A stretch of 50,276 bases of DNA, from NCBI GenBank assembly GCA_903893815.1, contig CAITNS010000057.1, positions 1 to 50,276 on the forward strand, given 5' to 3'. The translations under genes and the position numbers were made by a program. Positions 42,238 to 50,276 of this stretch are shown here, piece after piece (position 1 is the first letter of the stretch; each line of letters starts with the position of its first letter). The DNA comes from an uncultured Bacteroidota bacterium (GTDB lineage: Bacteria > Bacteroidota > Bacteroidia > B-17B0 > Aurantibacillaceae). The notes beneath the pieces were generated by a model. That model worked only from the letters and a program-made list of their open reading frames with translations. It did no database searches and was not told the DNA's origin.

Positions 42238-43277
42238 TGGAGTTTTATTTCGATATTAATTTTATTAATTCTTTAATGACCCAAAAGTTAAATGAATTAG
42301 TTTTTGATGATTTTAAATCATTTATTTCTAAAATTTATAACTCAAAAACTTTTATTTTGTATCATAAGGAATTAGATTTTCATGAAATTGAAGATAACCC
42401 TTTTTACAAAACACTTTTGAATGCTTCCACTCCGACAATAATTGAATACGATAAACTTGAAAATATTCTGACAAATGAAACTGGTACTGGATTTAAATAT
42501 TTCTTTATGAAGGATAATAAATTAGAAAATGATATTTCTAGTGACTACGGATATTTTAATATTAATTCTAATCAGTTAAATGAAAAATGGAAATGTTTTA
42601 GTACAAGAGATGATTTAGAAAAATATATAAGTAGAGATAAGGGTAGATTCAATTTCACTTCTTGGACTGAATTATCTGAATTTATTTTTCCAATAAATTC
42701 TTTAATTATTGTCGATAGATATATTTTTAGTAAACGGTATGGACTAAAATTCAATTTATTTTCCATGTTAGAATCTATTGGACTTAAACCATTAAACAAA
42801 AGAAAAGTAGATATAGTAATTATTGGTAATGAATATTTTGGTTACCTTGAAAAGAAGAAAGAAGCAGAAAAGAAAAACTTAAAGTATTCAGGTAATGACG
42901 AATTTATTGAAGCTTTTGAAATGTTGAATAAAAAATTGACAGAAATATTTGGCAAAAGTGATTGCTACAATTTGACATTTTTAAGAACTGATAAAGAAAC
43001 AATACCAACGGTAATTGAATTACATATGAGGGCAATAATTACAAATACTATAATTATTAAGTGTGGAACTTCATTTACCTTTTTCGAAGATTATAATAAA
43101 GTAAGTCAAAAAAATACAGAATATATTAGTTTTGGCCTATTTCTTAATTCTTCAAGTAGAGGTGTAAATAAAGAGCCTCTAGATTTATTAAAAAGGGCTT
43201 TTAATAAAATTGAAGATAAATCTGATATATTAAAAGTTAAGGTTTATAATTCAAAAGAATGTAGTCTTTTTGATTAG
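42237..43277 (+). CDS. Partner of the second ATPase, 346 aa, unknown effector
   Basis: The protein has no signal peptide or membrane segment. A central strand FPINSLIIVDRYIFSKRYGL is followed by VDIVIIGNEYFGYLEKKKEA, and near the C-terminus comes IELHMRAIITNTIIIKCGTS, followed by FTFFEDYNKV. The pattern hydrophobic strand-D-R-Y-I plus a later H-x-R-x-I-x-T-N is seen in putative nuclease- or phosphodiesterase-like defence proteins, but I cannot assign a family. It starts within the ATPase stop codon, which indicates translational coupling and a joint function. Convergent with xseB, 74 nt away. Confidence 0.7.
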   Translation: MEFYFDINFINSLMTQKLNELVFDDFKSFISKIYNSKTFILYHKELDFHEIEDNPFYKTLLNASTPTIIEYDKLENILTNETGTGFKYFFMKDNKLENDISSDYGYFNINSNQLNEKWKCFSTRDDLEKYISRDKGRFNFTSWTELSEFIFPINSLIIVDRYIFSKRYGLKFNLFSMLESIGLKPLNKRKVDIVIIGNEYFGYLEKKKEAEKKNLKYSGNDEFIEAFEMLNKKLTEIFGKSDCYNLTFLRTDKETIPTVIELHMRAIITNTIIIKCGTSFTFFEDYNKVSQKNTEYISFGLFLNSSSRGVNKEPLDLLKRAFNKIEDKSDILKVKVYNSKECSLFD

Positions 43278-43351
43278 AATAATACATCTAATCACTATTT
43301 AATCTAAGGTCAAAACACCTTAAATAAAAAATAAACTTAATTTACCTTTAA

Positions 43352-43564
43352 TCAGTTAGGTATTGTTTTTGTTTCCATTTGTTTAATAATATTATTTACC
43401 TCTTGTTCAGTAGAACGAAGTTTAGTTTGGCAATAGGTTATAAGTTCAGATGCACGTTTCACCTTGGTTGCTAAAACATCTACTGAAACAGATTCATTTT
43501 CTATTTCACTTGCTATTTTTCTAAGTTCAGCATAGGCTGTTTCATAAGTTAGATTCTGTTCCAT
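43352..43564 (-). CDS. xseB: Exodeoxyribonuclease VII small subunit
   Basis: The 70-residue protein (MEQNLTYETAYAELRKIASE) has the helical hairpin of XseB: ASEIENESVSVDVLATKVKR, then ASELITYCQTKLRSTEQEVN. It binds the large subunit XseA to form exonuclease VII, which degrades single-stranded DNA. It overlaps the xseA 3' end by 23 nt, as is common. Length is normal. Confidence 0.88.
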   Translation of the reverse strand: MEQNLTYETAYAELRKIASEIENESVSVDVLATKVKRASELITYCQTKLRSTEQEVNNIIKQMETKTIPN

Positions 43565-44978
43565 TATTTTTTATTTTAGAGATTACTTTAGTATTTATGT
43601 CGTAAGATTCCATTGTTATTGTTAAATCACTACCAGAATTAATTGATTCAGCATTCGCTAATATTTTACCTTTACTTGATATTATAGCAAATCCTTTTTT
43701 TAATATATTTTTTGGACTCATTAATTTTATTATTGACTGATAATGCCCTAAATATCCTTTCTGGTTTACAAGGTATTTGTTTGAGAAAACTTTCAAGTTC
43801 CCAATTAAATTAGTTAAATCCGTATTTTTATTTGCAGTAATTATTTTTGGTCTAGAAAGTAGTTGGTTTAAAAGTGAAACTAAGTTTGTTTTCCTATTGT
43901 ATAGTATCGTTTTTGTTTTGTTTATTATTATTTGGTTGAATTTATTTACACTTTCTTTATATTGACTGAGGAATATTCGAGATTTATTAATAATTATAAT
44001 ATTTGTTGCATTAACTTTTTGCTGGGAATTACTAAGTAGTTGCTGTGATTTAATAATTATAGTTTTTTGAAGAATTAAAATTAAATCTTCCGTTGCTCTA
44101 TTATGGGATATGATAAATTCAGCAGCTTTTGTCGGTGTTTTTGTTGGTGTATTTGTCATTAAATCCACAATGCTTACATCTTTGTGATGACCAATTCCAG
44201 TTATTATTGGGATTGGAAATTTTGCAATCGCTCTTGCTAAATTGTAAGAATCGAAAACAACTAAATCTGTTTTTGAACCTCCCCCACGTATAATTACCAC
44301 ACAATCATATTTTTTACCCGATTGGTAAATAGCAATTAGAGTTTTTATTAGTTCTTTTTCAGCTTCACCGCCTTGAACTGTAGATTGATAAATATCTATT
44401 GAAAATTTATAATTAAATATGTTTGAATTTATAGTGTGAATGAAATCATTATAACCCTCAGAATTGGGAGAGCCAATTATTGCTAAACTTTGAATTGCAA
44501 GGTTGAATTTTAATTTTTTATTAAGCGTGATAAATTCTTCGCCAACTTTTTGAATAAATAATGGATTTTCAGATACTAGGCGCAATAATGTTTCTCGTTT
44601 TTGTTTCTCAAGATTTCCCAAAGTGAAAGATTGATCTATGTCCTGAAGAATTAATTGTAAGCCAAAAGCAGCATGAAACTCTACTTTTACTTTTGCTAAT
44701 ATTTGCAAACCCGCTGTAAATTTTTGACTAGTAACCTGCTCAAAAAGAGTTATATTTTGAGAGCCAGAACGCCAAGATATACCTTTTACTTTTGCAATTG
44801 GTTCATCCTTCCCTTCCTCCTTCTCTATAAATTCAAAATAATGCCTGTCTTGATTTGGATAAAATTTATGCCCTGAAATTTCAGCCACTATCCAATAACT
44901 ATCGCTAAAGGATTTTGTAATTACATCCGATACATGTTTAGTTAACTCGGATAATTTAATATGTTTTATTTCAGACAA
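43542..44978 (-). CDS. xseA: Exodeoxyribonuclease VII large subunit
   Basis: The 478-residue protein has an N-terminal OB-fold (IKLSELTKHVSDVITKSFSD, YFEFIEKEEG) and the XseA catalytic region SLAIIGSPNSEGYNDFIHTI, VVIIRGGGSKTDLVVFDSYN, and PIPIITGIGHHKDVSIVDLM. A coiled-coil C-terminus (SQQLLSNSQQKVNATNII and on) and KGFAIISSKGKIL finish the chain. Exonuclease VII acts on single-stranded ends. It is AT-rich like the other island genes and probably an island paralogue. Upstream are spacers and the helicase gene. Confidence 0.93.
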   Translation of the reverse strand: MSEIKHIKLSELTKHVSDVITKSFSDSYWIVAEISGHKFYPNQDRHYFEFIEKEEGKDEPIAKVKGISWRSGSQNITLFEQVTSQKFTAGLQILAKVKVEFHAAFGLQLILQDIDQSFTLGNLEKQKRETLLRLVSENPLFIQKVGEEFITLNKKLKFNLAIQSLAIIGSPNSEGYNDFIHTINSNIFNYKFSIDIYQSTVQGGEAEKELIKTLIAIYQSGKKYDCVVIIRGGGSKTDLVVFDSYNLARAIAKFPIPIITGIGHHKDVSIVDLMTNTPTKTPTKAAEFIISHNRATEDLILILQKTIIIKSQQLLSNSQQKVNATNIIIINKSRIFLSQYKESVNKFNQIIINKTKTILYNRKTNLVSLLNQLLSRPKIITANKNTDLTNLIGNLKVFSNKYLVNQKGYLGHYQSIIKLMSPKNILKKGFAIISSKGKILANAESINSGSDLTITMESYDINTKVISKIKNNGTESNL

Positions 44979-45087
44979 TTTTTTTTCTAAATTATTTTAA
45001 ATAGATTTTAAACTAAATACTTACATTGAAATTAATACATAATTCTAATTTTTATTGAAATTATTCTCTTTTTTTGATATTCAGAGT

Positions 45088-46440
45088 CTAATATAAAACT
45101 AAGCTATTAACTGCTCTTGTTATTGCTGTATATTGATACTTCAGTGAAGGGATTTTGAAAGTACCCATGTATACTTTTTGCCATTCGCCACCTTGTGCCT
45201 TGTGGCAAGTGATTGAGTACCCATGTGTCAATCTAATTGCTCCAACATATTTATCATCCTGAGGGAATCCAGATTCACGAAACACTGGGTTTTTGCGATA
45301 TCGTTCACCTCTAAGAGTCTTTTCCTTTTCAATAGGTAGACAACCGGTAGGGAAGGAAATACTATCCAATAAAATATAATCTTCAATTATGATATCTTCT
45401 CCAGCAAGGCTTTTGGCTTTCAATTTTACTGGTGCGAAGTATAGTCCTCCAACATATTCGGCAGAAACTAAATTGATTTCTTCAACTGTTACATGATCAC
45501 CATTGTATAATTCTTGTCCGTTACGCGACCATTTTTGAGTAACCAACATCCAATCACCTTTTTCAATCATTTTTACATTTTTACCAAAAAGCCTTTCTCT
45601 AACCAATTGATTAAATAATTGGTTGCCTTTGTGAAATGGGTTAATAGAAATGCAATAATCTCTTTCGTGGTTGTTGTAATCTTCAACATATTTGGTTGCT
45701 GCACCTGAAATGTAATTGAATTTAAAAGCATCAATTTTTGAGCACTGTTTATTTTCTTCAATGGCTACTCTGGTATTGATTGCATTTTTCATAATGTAAC
45801 TACCATCTTCCTGACGCTTTACTTCTGTAAGAAAATATACGTTTCCTTTTAAATTGAATTCACTTTCTAAATAAGAAGGAACTAGAGCCAATGATTCCGT
45901 TTCATTTATTGGAGGCAATTGATTTCTATCGCCCAAAAAGATGATTTTGTTTTTTGAATTTCCTGCTTTGATAAATTTAATTAAATCCGATAGGAGCGAG
46001 TTGGCGCTTTTAAACAAAGTTAGTTCGTTATTATTAACCAGTGTTGTGATCATAGAAGCCTCGTCAATAATAAAGATGTTTCTATCAGTATCTTCATTCA
46101 ACTTAAGTGAAAAAGTAACTTCTCCTGTTTCAGGACTTACATCCACATTATAAATAAGAGAGTGAATTGTGCTATTTAGACACTTAGTTTTACGTCCAAT
46201 GATTCTGGCTGCTCTTCCTGTTGGTGCAGCAATTTTATAAGAAATATCACGACAGTTTAAATAACCTATCAAGGCAGAAGTGATGGAAGATTTACCAGTA
46301 CCAGCTGCTCCGCATAAGGTTAAGAAGTCCTGAGTATTGTCTTCCTTAACAAAATCAGACATAGCGTTTAACGCCACAACCTGTTCTTTGGTTGGAGAGT
46401 CAAACCCTAAATAATCTAATATGTTAATTTTTGTTTCCAT
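45088..46440 (-). CDS. RecD/Dda-like SF1B helicase
   Basis: The 450-residue protein has Walker A CGAAGTGKSSITSAL, APTGRAARIIG, DEASMITT (motif II), IIFLGDRNQLPPI (motif III), and the C-terminal YSITCHKAQGGEWQKVYMGT and YTAITRAVNSLVLY. This motif order is that of RecD2/TraA/Dda-type 5'-3' helicases. Smaller than RecD2 (no long N-terminal region), similar to compact helicases of Bacteroidota. It is controlled by a promoter with the TGTGCA operator at 46479-46497. With xseAB downstream it could process DNA ends. Confidence 0.9.
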   Translation of the reverse strand: METKINILDYLGFDSPTKEQVVALNAMSDFVKEDNTQDFLTLCGAAGTGKSSITSALIGYLNCRDISYKIAAPTGRAARIIGRKTKCLNSTIHSLIYNVDVSPETGEVTFSLKLNEDTDRNIFIIDEASMITTLVNNNELTLFKSANSLLSDLIKFIKAGNSKNKIIFLGDRNQLPPINETESLALVPSYLESEFNLKGNVYFLTEVKRQEDGSYIMKNAINTRVAIEENKQCSKIDAFKFNYISGAATKYVEDYNNHERDYCISINPFHKGNQLFNQLVRERLFGKNVKMIEKGDWMLVTQKWSRNGQELYNGDHVTVEEINLVSAEYVGGLYFAPVKLKAKSLAGEDIIIEDYILLDSISFPTGCLPIEKEKTLRGERYRKNPVFRESGFPQDDKYVGAIRLTHGYSITCHKAQGGEWQKVYMGTFKIPSLKYQYTAITRAVNSLVLY

Positions 46441-46461
46441 TCTTCCTATTTGTTTCTAATA

Positions 46462-46497
46462 CAAAGTAAGGAAGAATGTGTGCAGTGTAAATGCACA
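46462..46497 (-). promoter_or_regulatory. TGTGCA-N7-TGCACA operator with -7 element, before the RecD-like helicase
   Basis: TGTGCA (46479-46484) and TGCACA (46492-46497) form a perfect dyad. On the minus strand, nine nucleotides downstream, TTACTTTG (plus positions 46462-46469) matches seven of eight -7 consensus positions. The helicase start is at 46440. Geometry equals that at 25899 and 39684. Confidence 0.72.
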
Positions 46498-46505
46498 GTA
46501 ATATT

Positions 46506-47567
46506 TTAAGTTAAAATTTCAATTATGAAATCTAACATGGTATTAATTTTTTTATATCCTTCTGCACTATTTTCGTGCGATTTTAGATTATCACTTAATA
46601 TCGCAGTCGTACTACTGTGGATAAAATCAATTTTATTACGATAACGATTTAATTTTTCTAGAAAATCAGTTCTCACCCTATGATGACTCCAACCTAATTT
46701 AAAGCGTAAAATTCCAACAATTTGATTAGATAAATTTACTTGGTTAGCAAAGACGGAATTAATTTCTTCATTTTTTATAAATTCTTCTTTGATACTTGGA
46801 AATCGTGAATATACCTTTTCATCACTATCAATATATTGTATTATTTCATTATTACTAGCGATAACCCACTTAATATCATCTTCAGTTTTTCTTGAGTAGT
46901 ATTCATGTGATATTTCCTCTAGTATTGACCAGAAAACAATAAATGCAATAATTTCATTGTTAAAGAGAAGATTGTTTTTCTCTAATTGAGAAGTTCTGCG
47001 GAACAATGAGCCGTATGCTATTATTAATTTTTCTTCAATTCTTTTTTTTATATTATTGCTTACTATTCCTTTTGATATTTGATTTAGAATTGTTTGAATT
47101 TTCAACCAGATTTCTTTTCGTTTTAATCCCATGTTGATTAGAATGGGAATTGATTCTTTCAGCCTTTTATAATTTTGTCTTGAAAAATCTAAATCTGACG
47201 CTGTATTTGGATGCTCTTTTATATAAAAGTCATCAACGCCATTTTCAAGCATTTCAACAATATTCCAGGCTTTATTTGATGCCGTTAACAATAAAACTGG
47301 GGTGGAAAAATTTTTGTCCCTAAATGAGTTTCGAATAAAGTTCTTTAGGATTTTATAGCCTCCAAAATGTGTAATATGATCACTTGCATAATCGACTTCA
47401 CCAAATCTTAAATCTAAGATGATTAAATCATATTCTGTTTTATGTAATAGAATTTTTGCAGAGCTTTCATCAAAGGCTACGCTAATAGGTTCTCCATTAA
47501 ATAAAACTTTTTCTAAAATTTCTTTCCATCCTCTACTAGCTTCATCGTCAATTAGCAGCACATTCAT
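46506..47567 (-). CDS. Receiver domain fused to a HEPN-like domain, 353 aa
   Basis: Residues 1-120 are a response-regulator receiver: MNVLLIDDEAS (Asp 7, Asp 8), phosphoacceptor Asp 52 in LIILDLRFGE, Thr 95 in VLLLTASNK, and Lys 117 in FYIKEHP. The C-terminal ~200 residues are helical. Near the end NRYRNKIDFIHSS gives an R-x6-H motif (Arg 310, His 317), the HEPN nuclease pattern. HEPN domains are RNases common in conflict systems. Fusing one to a phosphorylatable receiver suggests that phosphorylation switches the toxin. Overlaps the upstream gene by 4 nt; last of a coupled operon. The HEPN call is moderate. Confidence 0.72.
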   Translation of the reverse strand: MNVLLIDDEASRGWKEILEKVLFNGEPISVAFDESSAKILLHKTEYDLIILDLRFGEVDYASDHITHFGGYKILKNFIRNSFRDKNFSTPVLLLTASNKAWNIVEMLENGVDDFYIKEHPNTASDLDFSRQNYKRLKESIPILINMGLKRKEIWLKIQTILNQISKGIVSNNIKKRIEEKLIIAYGSLFRRTSQLEKNNLLFNNEIIAFIVFWSILEEISHEYYSRKTEDDIKWVIASNNEIIQYIDSDEKVYSRFPSIKEEFIKNEEINSVFANQVNLSNQIVGILRFKLGWSHHRVRTDFLEKLNRYRNKIDFIHSSTTAILSDNLKSHENSAEGYKKINTMLDFIIEILT

Positions 47568-48298
47568 GATTTTCTGTTTTTAGTTGGGAATTTTGAAAGA
47601 TCAATTTTGAATAATACCTTAGGTCCTTTTCCTTGTTCTGAATAGTCTTTTCTTGTTTCTGTAATTTCATCGTTGATAAGTTTACTGTTGCTATTTTTAG
47701 CTACCAACCATTTAAAATAAACACTATTCAAATTAATTGCCTTTGTTTTTAAAGATAAAATATCATCAGAACTGATACCTTCAAGTTCTAATAACCTGTG
47801 CATGCCCCACACATTTGCAACACTATGATTGTTGCCTAAATTGTCAGGTATTTTTAATTCAATTTTATTTAATTCGGATATTAGTTCTTCTTTTTTTAAT
47901 ATAACTGTACTAGTCAATGTTTTATCTTTTATTGATTTTTTATTATAGTCAATTAGATAAACCCCTTTTATTTTTAATATACTAGACATTTCATTTTGAA
48001 ATATTAATTCTAGATTATTTACTCCATACAAAAACAAGTTAGAAATTTGATTCACTCCAACTGATGTGCGTATATGCATAGCCAAGCTTAAACCCAAGAA
48101 ATCAGATAAAATATCCCCGAAGCAAAGTGGTATAAAAATATTACCAACAAAGTGTTTTTGATTTATGACCGAAACAGTATTGCTTATCCAAGCATCAACA
48201 TCAATATTATTATTGAAATCTAATACTTGAATTGTAGACGAATCAAAATCCGAAACATCTATTAACGAACTAGGCGACTTAAGAATTAAATTATTCAT
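47564..48298 (-). CDS. Unknown protein with receiver-like fold, 244 aa
   Basis: The first ~130 residues alternate hydrophobic strands and helices: STIQVLDFNNNIDVDAWISN, GNIFIPLCFGDILSDFLGLS, ISNLFLYGVNNLELIFQNEM, and ILKIKGVYLIDYNKK. This looks like a receiver-like Rossmannoid without clear acid-pocket residues. The rest is unassigned (HSVANVWGMHRLLELEGISS). It overlaps the gene before by 8 nt and the one after by 4 nt. It probably acts as a partner or inhibitor in the signalling operon; unproven. Confidence 0.6.
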   Translation of the reverse strand: MNNLILKSPSSLIDVSDFDSSTIQVLDFNNNIDVDAWISNTVSVINQKHFVGNIFIPLCFGDILSDFLGLSLAMHIRTSVGVNQISNLFLYGVNNLELIFQNEMSSILKIKGVYLIDYNKKSIKDKTLTSTVILKKEELISELNKIELKIPDNLGNNHSVANVWGMHRLLELEGISSDDILSLKTKAINLNSVYFKWLVAKNSNSKLINDEITETRKDYSEQGKGPKVLFKIDLSKFPTKNRKS

Positions 48299-48911
48299 AT
48301 GTAATTTTATTTAGTTGAAACTTCAAATAATCAACTGTTACCGCTTCTTTTAAAACCTTAATGTTTTTTACTTTTTCTAAATCTTCTACTTCTTTATTCA
48401 ACTTTGCTGTCCATTTAATTTGAGATTCAGGGTCTTGCTCATAAAGCAAATCCCAGATTTTGTGTTTCAAAATTAATTCTTCTTCTATCAAATATTCTTT
48501 TCCAAAAACAATATTATTAATAATTATAGAATCTCTTTCATTTCTATACTTCTTGCAAAATTCCAACAAGTTAGAATACAACTTATCGACAGGCATGTGA
48601 GCTATGTTTCCATTTATGGAACGCGAACCAATTGAACCTCCAAAAAAAACCACTAGGATACCTTTTTTCGTGGCGTAATTTATCAGATCCTGCCTAATGT
48701 CAATTACATCCTTTTCTTGTTTATTTAGTGAATTATCAAAAAATGATTCATGAAAGAGAATAATATCATTTTCTGAAATGATGTTATTTATCCCTGTGAT
48801 TTGTTCTAAATTATATATTGCTGTTAAAACATCTTTGAAATCATTTAGTGCCAAATTATCCCACCCAAATTTACTTTGTCTTTCACTTTTATCGTCAATT
48901 AAAAAAATCAT
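48291..48911 (-). CDS. Receiver-like protein, 206 aa
   Basis: The N-terminus MIFLIDDKSERQSKFGW carries the double Asp of a receiver. A strand ENDIILFHESFF sits where the phosphoacceptor loop would be, but with His-Glu-Ser, so the acceptor Asp is absent. ILVVFFGGSIGS and NIAHMPVDKLYSNLLEF stand in the places of the Thr and Lys strands. It therefore looks like a pseudo-receiver. The C-terminal 70 residues are helical. It is 1 nt from the upstream 393-aa gene. Confidence 0.6.
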   Translation of the reverse strand: MIFLIDDKSERQSKFGWDNLALNDFKDVLTAIYNLEQITGINNIISENDIILFHESFFDNSLNKQEKDVIDIRQDLINYATKKGILVVFFGGSIGSRSINGNIAHMPVDKLYSNLLEFCKKYRNERDSIIINNIVFGKEYLIEEELILKHKIWDLLYEQDPESQIKWTAKLNKEVEDLEKVKNIKVLKEAVTVDYLKFQLNKITYE

Positions 48912-48912
48912 C

Positions 48913-50094
48913 TTATCTATAAAATATTAAATTATACAACACTCCTTCAAACGAATCTAGCATTTTATAATTGGCTATTTTAGGCCATATTAAAAGGCTT
49001 GCATATTTATTATTATCAAAATCTGCAATAAGTTCTAAATCGCATAATCCATTAATTTGATTATTAATAATGCCAGTAAATTGCTCCCCATACCTACTTT
49101 TAGTCCATCGAATTGTCTTTTTGAACTTTGAATTAATATGATGTATCTTAAAGTGAATTTGTGTTTCTGTATCGTTTACCTCAATTTCCTCTAAGCTAAT
49201 TTTTATTTTTGGTTTTCCACCTTCCACTGGAGGGTAAAGTATGCACAATTCAAGTATTTTGCAATATGCTTGATATAGTTTTTCTACATCAGTATAAAAC
49301 GCTATATTTTTTGCTTTTTCAAGTAAATCTAAATCAAAATCTATCTTCTCTTTATACTCAAAATTCCAAATCCTACATAAATCATTTAAATTATTATCAT
49401 GCTTAATATTAATTTGATTTTTAAAAAATAGAACAAGTTCATTAAAGTTTTTTATCAATTCTCCGCTCTTCAAGTTAATTTTACTAAAGGTAAATGAATC
49501 TTGCTTTAAATCTGTTCCTGGATTTGGACAAAGGTTAGCATTTCTTGAGGTCCACTCCAATAAAGATTGATTGCTCCATGAAAAACTTATATTATCCTCT
49601 GACCAAAGAGCATCTCCATAAATATAACCCTTAATTTTCTTATACAAATTCTTGCTTATACTGTATTGTTTTGTTAATACTGTAAATTCAGTTTTTATTG
49701 CATCTAAGTGCTTTATAAAATCATATTTCTCAACCTTCAAAAATTCATTAATTGAAATCAATAAATTATTATCAATAGGATGCTGGGTACTTCTTAAAAC
49801 AATATTTTGATTATAGTCCATCAAAAAACTTGAAATTTGTCGTGGGTTTAAGTAATCCGGCAAAGCATCATTTTTATGAACTTTTGTAAGAGCCATTTTA
49901 GTATTCTCAGTCTCGTTTTCAGCAAGACCTATTTTCCTTTTAATTGCTTCAATTTCACTGAACATAATCTTGTCTGTAGACTCCATATTTTTGATCTCCA
50001 TAGCAGTCAATTCAAAAATCCGTTCTTTCAATTTTGGATCAAGCATCTTTCTAGCCAATAAATCACTTATAAAATCAATTTTTGACCTGCTCAT
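48913..50094 (-). CDS. Unknown protein, 393 aa, second visible gene of the receiver-HEPN operon
   Basis: The protein begins MSRSKIDFISDLLARKMLDP. It is largely helical in the first half (KLKERIFELTAMEIKNMEST), contains SFSWSNQSLLEWTSRNANLC in the middle, and ends in a strand-rich part (TQIHFKIHHINSKFKKTIRW, CDLELIADFDNNKYASLLIW). No catalytic motif was recognised. There is no signal peptide. It overlaps neither neighbour but is within 1-2 nt of both, so the genes are coupled. Confidence 0.7.
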   Translation of the reverse strand: MSRSKIDFISDLLARKMLDPKLKERIFELTAMEIKNMESTDKIMFSEIEAIKRKIGLAENETENTKMALTKVHKNDALPDYLNPRQISSFLMDYNQNIVLRSTQHPIDNNLLISINEFLKVEKYDFIKHLDAIKTEFTVLTKQYSISKNLYKKIKGYIYGDALWSEDNISFSWSNQSLLEWTSRNANLCPNPGTDLKQDSFTFSKINLKSGELIKNFNELVLFFKNQINIKHDNNLNDLCRIWNFEYKEKIDFDLDLLEKAKNIAFYTDVEKLYQAYCKILELCILYPPVEGGKPKIKISLEEIEVNDTETQIHFKIHHINSKFKKTIRWTKSRYGEQFTGIINNQINGLCDLELIADFDNNKYASLLIWPKIANYKMLDSFEGVLYNLIFYR

Positions 50095-50096
50095 AT

Positions 50097-50276
50097 TTAA
50101 ATTGTAAATTTATTAATAGCATAACATAACCAATCCTTATTTCCAAATCCATCTATTAAAACAGACCATCTATTTATTTCTTTTTGTTCTAACAAACTTT
50201 CAATATTTATGTGTTTCATGTTTTTTTTAGGTATCTGAATTTTACTAATAATATTATTTCCTATATCATATAAAAC
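50097..50276 (-). CDS. Partial upstream gene of the receiver-HEPN operon (C-terminus only)
   Basis: The minus strand is open for 59 codons from the right edge to TAA at 50097, ending GFGNKDWLCYAINKFTI. The N-terminus is off-window, so no function can be given. In analogous receiver operons a sensor kinase often precedes; this fragment shows no kinase motif, but a C-terminal piece would not be expected to. Confidence 0.7.
   Translation of the reverse strand, partial: VLYDIGNNIISKIQIPKKNMKHINIESLLEQKEINRWSVLIDGFGNKDWLCYAINKFTI

Overview
The window looks like a chromosome segment of an uncultured-type or free-living low-GC Bacteroidota (Flavobacteriia/Sphingobacteriia grade). Signs of this are the rplM-rpsI-rpsB-tsf order, promoters of the TAnnTTTG (-7) type, DUF3127 and DUF6717 proteins, a T9SS sorting domain, and dispersed repeats common in that phylum. 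No rRNA or tRNA gene and no CRISPR array was seen. All functional calls are by reading motifs and family resemblance; no search was run.

Region 1 (1-3.0 kb) is a small accessory patch. It holds a conserved Bacteroidota hypothetical cut by the window edge, a 66-aa protein, tRNA-T-arm-like and direct-repeat remnants suggestive of an old integration site, a Fic/DUF4172 protein with four direct repeats immediately before its start codon, and a SatD-like protein.

Region 2 (3.1-23.8 kb) is mostly core genome: rplM-rpsI-rpsB, tsf, pyrH, a 44-aa lipoprotein, serC, a beta-barrel protein, a MacB/FtsX permease, a GT-C-like membrane protein, an M24 peptidase, topB, queA, a 2OG-Fe(II) oxygenase, a SET protein, an alpha/beta hydrolase, a SOUL protein, a broken hrpB, a PhoD phosphatase and a secreted PHP-PKD-T9SS protein. 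Bacteroidota dispersed repeats sit between several of these.

Region 3 (24.6-50.3 kb) is visibly more AT-rich and looks like a defence/genome-maintenance island. In order it carries: (a) an orphan protein with a ubiquitin-like C-terminus, then DUF3127 plus an OLD/DUF3696-like ATPase; (b) a minus-strand operon of RecQ-phosphoribosyltransferase fusion, second phosphoribosyltransferase and DprA; (c) an eight-gene minus-strand operon running from DUF6717 through vWA, a Cys-rich protein, TPR, GH25 muramidase, a 3-TM protein and an L,D-transpeptidase to DUF1287; (d) a frameshifted DnaA-like gene and a smORF behind duplicated promoters; (e) a second OLD-like ATPase with a 346-aa partner; (f) xseA-xseB; (g) a RecD/Dda-like helicase; (h) a tightly overlapped operon ending in a receiver-HEPN fusion, running off the right edge.

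Two regulatory signals tie the island together. One is a 19-bp palindrome TGTGCA-N7-TGCACA, found exactly 9 nt upstream of the -7 element of three separate transcription units (the DUF3127-ATPase pair, the 157-aa gene at 39.7 kb and the RecD-like helicase). The other is an inverted duplication of the DUF6717 promoter/start region at 24.6 and 38.3 kb, flanking modules a-c. The strongest candidates for undescribed systems are the vWA/peptidoglycan operon, the receiver-HEPN operon, and the shared TGTGCA regulon.
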